From NCBI GenBank assembly GCA_905147135.1, contig LR990039.1, positions 29,013,708 to 29,077,707 of the forward strand: a DNA stretch of 64,000 bases, in the 5' to 3' direction. The notes beneath the pieces are model-generated. The model had not been told where the DNA came from. It saw only the letters and a list, made by a program, of their open reading frames with translations, and searched no databases. A program made the translations under genes and the position numbers. The DNA is from Blastobasis lacticolella (Eukaryota; Arthropoda; Insecta; Lepidoptera; Blastobasidae). Shown here piece after piece: positions 57,172 through 64,000 of this stretch (the stretch's first letter is position 1; the number at the start of each line of letters is the position of its first letter).

Positions 57172-57395
57172 ACGTCACAGCCCACTGCAGGACGTAGGGC
57201 CTCTCCTTCCAAATGAGAGGTTATTGCCATAATCTCCACGCTTCGCAGGCGGGTTGGACATCGTAGTGATATAAATATAAAAATGGGAAAAGCTGCTGCC
57301 CATTTTCCAGCCTACGGACACTCCAGATATTTTACTTTGAAAACATTAGTTGCCTAGTACGACACCCGCGAGTGTAAAGGGATTGGTGCTAGTCT
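57172..57395 (+). repeat. Interspersed repeat family F, copy 1
   Basis: It reads cacagcccactgcaggacgt, gccataatctccacgctt, ctgctgcccattttccagcc and gaaaacattagttgcctagt. Its order and orientation match the copy at 63256. Confidence 0.8.
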
Positions 57396-58790
57396 ACTCT
57401 GCCGAACACCACGCGGCCATTTCCCTATCCATCTAATGCTAATTACCCAAATCCGATCCGAGTAGGTCAAAACAAACAAAACATTACGTATTGGCAGCTA
57501 GTCTAGCTCTCAAACACATACTAGAGCGATATTAGGTATCTTCGTTAGTTTCGTCAGTTCGGCGTTAGTCCGTCAACTACGCGAAAGTGTTCATCAATCA
57601 TTATTCGGAGCCTTTATCCCGAGTATTTATGCTTTTATCCCTCAGTAGACTGAACGAAGCCGCAAACGTATTTCCAGAAAATTATAATAGATTAAATAAA
57701 AACTGAAGTATTCATACGACCTCGTTGTGGTCGCAGGGAGCTGTGAGAGAGTGTTCAGCAGCGGACGTCCTACTGCTAAGACGATGATGACGATGAGGTA
57801 TTCGTAGCTGAAATACACGGCGGGTTTCTCGAAACAACGAAGACAATATAATTCGGGTGCTCGTGAGTCAATAAAGCCCTCATGAGTCAATAAAGCGATT
57901 TTATTCGCGAAAGCGATGCCGCATGTGTCAGATTTGATTCGACAATTTGAGCGAACTGCGCGGCAATTTGCCCGGTTATATGGGACGCGACTTTTGACGT
58001 TTTAAAGCAATTTGAAACCAATAACCAACTTTTATCAAGGCCAGAACAAAGCATAGCAGTCCGTATTTCGAGAGCAATATCTGTTATACTATATTGCGCT
58101 CTTAAACAGAGCAGTTTTATTTGCATTGTTCCGTCAATGCACTGTCGTTTCTCATAGTCTGAAACTGCACCATCAAAACGTATCGGAATGGCTTTACAAA
58201 CACAAAGTGCTGTAATAACAGTTGTACATCAGACGGCGCAGGGAACTGGCACAATCGCGCGCATTACCCCACTTTATAACTCTGTATCACAATTAACTAC
58301 GGCACTAAAATAGCGTTTAATTTACCCTACACTATTACCTACAATGTTTAAACAGAACACTCGTTTGCTTTGTCGTGTAAACATGATATTTGTTTTCAAT
58401 TATACGGTAAAGCTGCAGCTGGAGAAACTACCCGTCGTAACTAGCTTCGCTGTTCATATTTGCAGGTTCTACAATGCCGCAGACATGGAGACATTTACCA
58501 CACGGAGAGCGTATCAGCATGTTTTTAAGTCTGGACGAAAAGATGAAGACGACGTTTGGAGGTGTGTGTGTCTATGCATCGTAGCAACGTTGGACCGACT
58601 TAGATTTTTAAATTTCTTTACTTAAAAGTCAGTTTAATCGCTTTTTAGCTTTGTTTTATTAAAATCGTGTCAGTACTTTAAAAATATTCGAGTATACGTA
58701 AACTTTAGGTTAGATTAGGTTTAAAGATCATTTATTCTCATTAAAGACATAATTAGTCACTTACATGAGAATACAATACAGGTAAGTAGG
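57396..58790. other. No gene established
   Basis: 58465-58560 (plus) has an acceptor-like ttcatatttgcag and a donor-like GAG|GTGTGT around an open segment FYNAADMETFTTRRAYQHVF, but coding bias is weak and nothing supports it further. Confidence 0.35.
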
Positions 58791-58792
58791 TA

Positions 58793-59043
58793 GAGCTCGT
58801 CTAGTCTAAGATGACGCGCCCCACTACTTAGTTAGTTGATTTCGATGTGTGAGTGCAAATATTGATAACGACACTTCATCTGTGTGGGAGCCAATGAACG
58901 ACGCGTGCTCCTACGTTTGAATTTCACCGCCAACTGAATGACCAATTACAACGGCATTTGTATATGTATTGCGTCCATTTTTTAAACTTCCTTGTGTGCG
59001 TTAATGCGATAGTGGGGCGCGTCATTTTAAATTAGACGAGCTC
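58793..59043. mobile_element. Miniature inverted-repeat element, TA target duplication
   Basis: 33-bp terminal inverted repeats (58793-58825 and 59011-59043; gagctcgtcta, atgacgcgccccact) differ at three sites. TA flanks both ends (58791-58792, 59044-59045). 251 bp, non-coding. Confidence 0.8.
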
Positions 59044-59045
59044 TA

Positions 59046-59566
59046 GCAATTTGAACATTCGCATCGCACAGAACATAAGTAAGGTACTTACAAAGAATGG
59101 AATCTTGAGATAAGTAGGTACAAGATTGTCGGGGGTTTTCCGACGTATTTCTGTCGATTATGTTATCATGATTTTTGTTGTGCCGCCGTTGGCTGCGGTG
59201 GAAGAGCAACTTGGTCGACGTGCGGTGGGCGCAGCTTCCGATTGGCGGAAAAAGCTAATCAATCAATCATAATTCCTTTTCTTTGCGTTGGAGGTTATTT
59301 AAGAAGAGGTAAAATAAAAATGTCCTATATAAGAGAATAGAATGTCGATATTCTGTATAATTGAAAAAAACTTCAAGCGATCTTAATCTCTGTATATTAC
59401 GATAACGACACACTTATTGAAGACTATGTTTTAACACAATTTGTCTAAAATCAGCAAAAAGAAGACCCATGGTTATCTCTTGGTGGGAATCTGAATCATC
59501 AAGCTGTTGCTTATATTATTTGACAGTCAGTTGTATTATCTTGTGACATTTTCAGGGGGTTTTTTT
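59046..59566. other. No feature recognised
   Basis: AT-rich anonymous DNA. Confidence 0.4.
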
Positions 59567-59705
59567 ATACCACTAATGTGGCAAACAAGCCTACGCCCTG
59601 CCAGATGATAAGCAGTCACCGCATCCCATGGACGTTTGCAATACCATGGGCATCATCCACGCGTTGCCGACCCCGTAAAAACCTTTTCACCCATTTCCCT
59701 GAAAC
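59567..59705 (+). repeat. Interspersed repeat family D, copy 2
   Basis: tggcaaacaagcctacgccc, atggacgtttgcaataccat and cacgcgttgccgaccccgta match the copy at 6975. Confidence 0.75.
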
Positions 59706-60744
59706 CCTATTATTATGCCCTGAAAACAACGAAACCGGAATAAAAAGTTGGTATTCAACGTTTGTTAATGTTGAATAGCGGATATAAAAGCCTCAACAGT
59801 AGATATATAAACCAGCAGGTAGTTTCGAATAGTTCGCAGCACTGTATTCCGGTGAACATTGTGCGATGCTCACATGCACAGGAATTAACGGCGCTGTCAA
59901 AGTTTTCCTCACTTTGTCGCCGCGCTGGCTACAGCGCTATTCTGTTACAGAGAAATTATCTCACTCGTTCACAGACTGTGCTCAGGTATCAAAGACTTTG
60001 TATCACGGCACCCAACGACTACTTTCATACTTTTCTGTGAGTGCTTAATTGCAAGTATAGTGCAACAGACTTATCTGACACGGTGAATACTCAACCGATT
60101 TTAAAAATTCTTTCACCTAGAGAAAGCAACATTATCAGCGAGCTAACATACTTATAGTCTTTTCCGAAAGTCAATATGGTTTTCACGGGACCTGGACCTT
60201 AGAAACTGAATTTTACGCGAACGAAGTCGTGGCCAAAAAAGCTAGTAAACACTTAAAAGGAAAATGATATGTATACGGTTTTCATCTTATCGCACATCCA
60301 TGCCTTCACATGTAGTCTAAACATGGCTTTGAAATATTATAGTGGACATATGAGTTAGTGTCTACAAGCGGCCTTGAACTATGAACATGTTAAGCACGTG
60401 TTAAGTAACACATATCAATTTAGTGCAATGTTTCTAAATTATATTACACCTTAAGAGGCCGTAGTCGCCTGACTGGCTAGCAGTAAGAAAATATAACCTA
60501 CACCGATTGCTTGGAACTTTGACTGAACTCTACTAGAGTCTAAGTAGCATCACTGGCATTTCACGTAAAAGTATAGTTTGGACGCATGAAATGTTCTTGT
60601 TTGTTTGATTTTACTATATTCTTCTAAAAGTTGCAAGGGTGCGTCTGGAGCTGCAATAACTGACTTTACTCGATTCGTCTGTAAGAACAAGGGGCGATAC
60701 TCGCGCTGCGACATCTCAAATTCGATATTTTCTCTAGTTGTAAA
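59706..60744. other. Mostly anonymous; one repeat terminus
   Basis: 60213-60246 has ttacgcgaacgaagtcgtgg and aaaaaagctagt, a worn copy of the terminus at 7836-7862. The plus frame at 59762-60040 has no known motif. Confidence 0.4.
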
Positions 60745-60885
60745 TAAATAAATATTCGTGGACTAATTCACACAACGCCATCTAGCCCCAAACTAAGCAA
60801 AGCTTGTACAATGGGTGATAGATAACTGATATACAACTTACATATTTTTTCTTTTTAATATTTTCTTATGTACATATACGACTGA
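60745..60885 (-). mobile_element. SINE family B, 3' half
   Basis: In minus orientation it holds the tail and body (attcgtggactaattcacac, gccatctagccccaaactaa, tgggtgatagataactgata), without the tRNA-like head. Confidence 0.75.
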
Positions 60886-61699
60886 AGAAGATAGTTGAGA
60901 TAATATTTTTTGGCTGCAATAGACATTACCATGCAATGTCATTATTAATTGAAATATGTGGCTAGAAATAATGACGGTTTGAGATAGCACAGCCCGAGGA
61001 TTAGGCCCCAGAATAGTCCGTTAGCTCGAAACGCTGTTGTCGCGTCGGCGCAGCCGGATCCCCGCCGCCGTTCCGCCGTCAAGTTCTCACCCGAGCTACT
61101 CTGAATAGTTATCTCCTCGCCCACTTGGAAGATTGTTTCCACAGGTATGCTCGGTCACGCTAAAGGCGGAATTGTTTGCGAATTCCCACCGATTATTGAA
61201 GAATACAGACCATTCGGTAGCTTGTGGTTGTTTGATGTTGGCGTTTGTTGGGATTTAATGTATTGGAATGTTTATGGGTTGTGTTGGTGTTTGATAATGT
61301 AGTTTCCTACGGTTTTGTTGTGGTTATTTGAATTTGTGTATAAATAACCGGCCAACACGTGTCGGGCCACGAGCAGTACAGAGTTCAGTAGGCTTGTCAA
61401 TATGCGGAGTTTTTTATACTTACTACGAACAAATTTTAAAGTGGCTTCCACTTATTTCTATAAGTGTTTATCCATCCAACTGCAATTTATAAGTTGGTCG
61501 ATTATTACTCGTCCTCTGGGCTGTTCTATTTTTCCTACTAACTTCATTATTATGGTTTAGTTATTCTGGAGCACGTGTTACTAACAAAAATACCACTCAA
61601 ACGCTATACGTTTTAGAAACGGAAGTCTATCTCTTAAAAATGATATTTTTAAAAGACTTATAAAACTACAACCCACACAATGGACGTTTCGCGAAATAA
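60886..61699. other. No gene established; GC patch and a repeat fragment
   Basis: 61015-61100 is GC-rich. A minus frame there (VETIFQVGEEITIQSSS) has a donor-like GGGTGAGA nearby but no firm acceptor in that frame. 61350-61430 (cacgtgtcgggccacgagca, then agttcagtag) resembles a common lepidopteran dispersed repeat. Confidence 0.35.
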
Positions 61700-61757
61700 C
61701 TTCCACTATCCATCAGGTGTCCCGCTTGACTGTTTGCCTACCATATGACATAAAAAA
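61700..61757 (-). mobile_element. Family E fragment
   Basis: ccatcaggtgtcccgcttga and ctgtttgcctaccatatgac followed by an A-run match the family E core in minus orientation. Confidence 0.65.
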
Positions 61758-63255
61758 AAAAACCGCCCACCGCCAGCTCCCAAGTACTTGTAGGAGAATA
61801 GGTACTTGGGAGCTTTTGTTTGTTATTTTGTTTGTTTTGTTGTTTGTGTTGTGATCGCATAACTGTGTCAACGAAGTCTTAAGTGCGTTCGGGAGCTTTG
61901 CTACTACTTGTAGACTACCAGAGTGCATCCTAATGGCGGCGCAGGTGCGCTTATCGAGTTACCAAAGTTGGGATGAAACTTTACTTGCCACTGACTATGA
62001 AGAGCGATGATAACACATCGACGTACAAGTTCTGAACCGCCTCCGTCGTTTACTTTGAAGACGATACTGCGAGCTTGTAGCGCTTTGTTTGCTAATAGGT
62101 TAATGTTTGTATTTTTCATACATAGGAAGGTAGGTATTTTACTAGCTTTTATTCAATTTCACGTGTACCCGTGTGTGTTCTTAATAAAATCTTGCAAGTT
62201 AAAGACCCATTTCCCGATCTCCGATTGAGCAGAAATTTTGCACACTCATGTAAATTTGGTGAGAATGCAATGTTGTGATACCATCGAGTTGATCTGATGA
62301 TGGAGACGGAAGGTGGCCATAGGACCTTCTAAACTAACTTATGCTGACTAAACTAATTAGATTTGACAAGTACTCTAACTGATAATTGAGAACGCGCGAT
62401 AAAAGATTGCTTTGAAAAATAAATTTCATTTGAACCTCTTTCACGTAACTCCTTATTTTATTTAATAATATTTAGTTATTGTTTGTAAGTTTGTATGTTG
62501 GGGTCATCACCTAAACTAGTAAACTAAATAGTTTCCGAAAATTATTTCACTAAGAAGCTGCACAATTCCCGAGTGCCATTATGGCTTTTGATACCGGTAA
62601 AATAACAAAATCTCGCGGGATAATTAATTGTTTATAGAAATCCGAACCGTGCGCGCGTGAAAACCGCTACCACAGACGATGGATAGTATTAACATGGATA
62701 TGAAAACGTTATGAGATAGCGACGTGACCACTAGAAACTACTTTTCACTTTCCGTTAACTACAGTAGATGCGATGCGGCGATCCAAAAGACATTAAGTTT
62801 TTGCGCCGCCGGATAGCCCGGGGACAAACTAATAGTGTCTTGGAGTCGGAACACGTTTTATTAAGAAGTAAAAGAGCATTTAACCCGTCCTCCTACTCTA
62901 AAAACGTTAGTGCATAAAATAGGACAGTTAAGCCAGCAGTCGGGACAGTTACTGTAGCGTTGAACTGAATAGAAAGCTGGCTTTCTCGCACGGAGAACGG
63001 AATTCCTGTGGTCAGGTCGTATTTACCGACGGACGTAGTGAATCTAAGTCTTCTTTGAAATAAAATAAAAATAAAAACTTACATTTACCGGAACTAAAAT
63101 AGGTACTCACTTCTAGTGTTTTTTTATGCTACTCCACTGAGTACTCGTTTGTCACTACAAACGAGCACACAGAAGCACACTAATATGAAATGGCTTATGG
63201 CTGTAATTTCACTGATTTGATGTATGATTAGTATCTAGATGTCGTTACTTATCAA
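61758..63255. other. No feature recognised
   Basis: Around 61773-61814 the phrase agctcccaagtacttg is followed by its inverted copy caagtacttgtag..tacttgggagct, forming a small palindrome. The rest is anonymous. Confidence 0.4.
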
Positions 63256-63470
63256 CATCACAGCCCATAACAGTCCACTGTAGGACTTAGGGACTCTCCC
63301 ACAAAAGGGGAAATATTTCCATAATCTCGATGCTTGGCTTGGGGTTGGAGATCGCAGTATTATAAATATAACTATGGAAAACGCTGTTGCCCATTTTGCA
63401 GCCTATGGAGACTCTAGACATTTTGCTTCGAAAACATTGGTCGCCTTGTACGACACACAGCCAACGGCCG
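63256..63470 (+). repeat. Interspersed repeat family F, copy 2
   Basis: catcacagcccataacagtc, ccataatctcgatgcttggc, cgctgttgcccattttgcag and gaaaacattggtcgccttgt parallel the copy at 57172. Confidence 0.8.
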
Positions 63471-63821
63471 CGATTACTTATGATATATTTTTTCATTTTT
63501 ATGAAATTCCAGCGTCACCGATTGGACGCAGCAAAAACTTACGGAGAGCGACGGCACTAGTTTTAAAATATTAAAGGGATTAGTCAGTGAATTCTAAATG
63601 CTTTTTCTTGTTAATCTATTCACCAAATTTGCATTGTTAATACGTCGAGACATATTTTAAATTGAAGGTACTTTCAAGTAAGTTCACTTTTAAAAAGTGG
63701 GCAGCGGGGAAATGGCTGTCTGCACGTTATTTGTAAAAAGTATAGTGTGTATCTACATAAAAGTCTGGAATATTCGTTATCTACTTCTATAGTATACAGC
63801 ATTGGCTACATACCATATACT
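63471..63821. other. No feature recognised
   Basis: AT-rich sequence between two dispersed repeats. Nothing identified. Confidence 0.4.
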
Positions 63822-64000
63822 AGTGGACTCGGCGTGGCTTCATTTGCGTACAGCTACTCCACATCTACCAACCCTTTTTTCTTGCTTATAAACCTTCCTC
63901 TTAAATCACTCTTATCTATTGTTGAAAACTGCATTAAAATCCGCATTAACTACGAAATCTGTTGATGTCTGTATGTATATATGTCGCAGCCAAATGGTTA
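63822..64000 (+). repeat. Interspersed repeat family G, copy 3 (cut by window end)
   Basis: actagtggactcggcgtggc, cttataaaccttcctcttaa and gcattaaaatccgcattaac align in order with the copies at 3282 and 11166. The window ends near its 3' part. Confidence 0.75.

Noticed and set aside
58465..58560. Possible plus-strand exon FYNAADMETF...
   Set aside because: Splice-like borders but weak codon bias, two frames equally open, no partner exons.
60945..61142. Minus frame VETIFQVGEE... with hydrophobic end
   Set aside because: No acceptor in a compatible frame and no link to the exons at 48-52 kb; kept only as a note.

Overview
The window is AT-rich animal nuclear DNA, most probably from a moth or butterfly. 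No prokaryotic signals are present. The reasons are the dense, layered load of insect-type repeats: tRNA-headed SINEs, a 5S-rRNA-like SINE, RTE-like and CR1-like LINE relics, mariner, Ty3/gypsy and BEL/Pao elements, many small inverted-repeat elements, and interspersed sequences familiar from lepidopteran genomes (for example the 'cccactgctgggcataggcc' family). The species assignment is inference.

Layout. 0-19 kb is a mosaic of SINE copies, a mariner transposase relic (about 1.0-1.35 kb), several miniature inverted-repeat elements (4.6, 5.8 and 13.6-15.7 kb, the last carrying a second element nested inside it) and tandem duplications (12.3 and 16.8 kb). 19.4-26.5 kb is an unusual nested complex: CpG-dense palindromic ends that match each other across 7 kb, an inner pair of 63-bp inverted repeats, and a 104-bp-period array that flips orientation. 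27.2-30.1 kb holds two decayed LINEs in the same orientation, each interrupted by a copy of the same short repeat. 32.6-33.6 kb is an element with a perfect 8-bp target duplication. 34.7-42.1 kb is a decayed Ty3/gypsy pol split by later insertions, the youngest being an intact-looking 6.4-kb BEL/Pao retrotransposon (35048-41483). It has one uninterrupted Gag-Pol frame of about 1733 codons, near-identical LTRs and a perfect 5-bp target duplication. 42.5-64 kb is mainly AT-rich DNA with fewer repeats.

Host gene. On the minus strand, three GC3-rich segments (51793-51709, 49338-49154, 48591-48198) have splice signals and mutually compatible phases. Together they look like the 3' end of a gene for a membrane protein with a long cytoplasmic tail; the first segment resembles helix 8 of a class A GPCR. 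The middle segment carries two in-frame TGA codons, which is the most intriguing observation here. The rest of the gene must lie outside the window or in exons I could not recognise, so most of 51.8-64 kb may be intron. No CRISPR array, operon or functional tRNA/rRNA gene was found.
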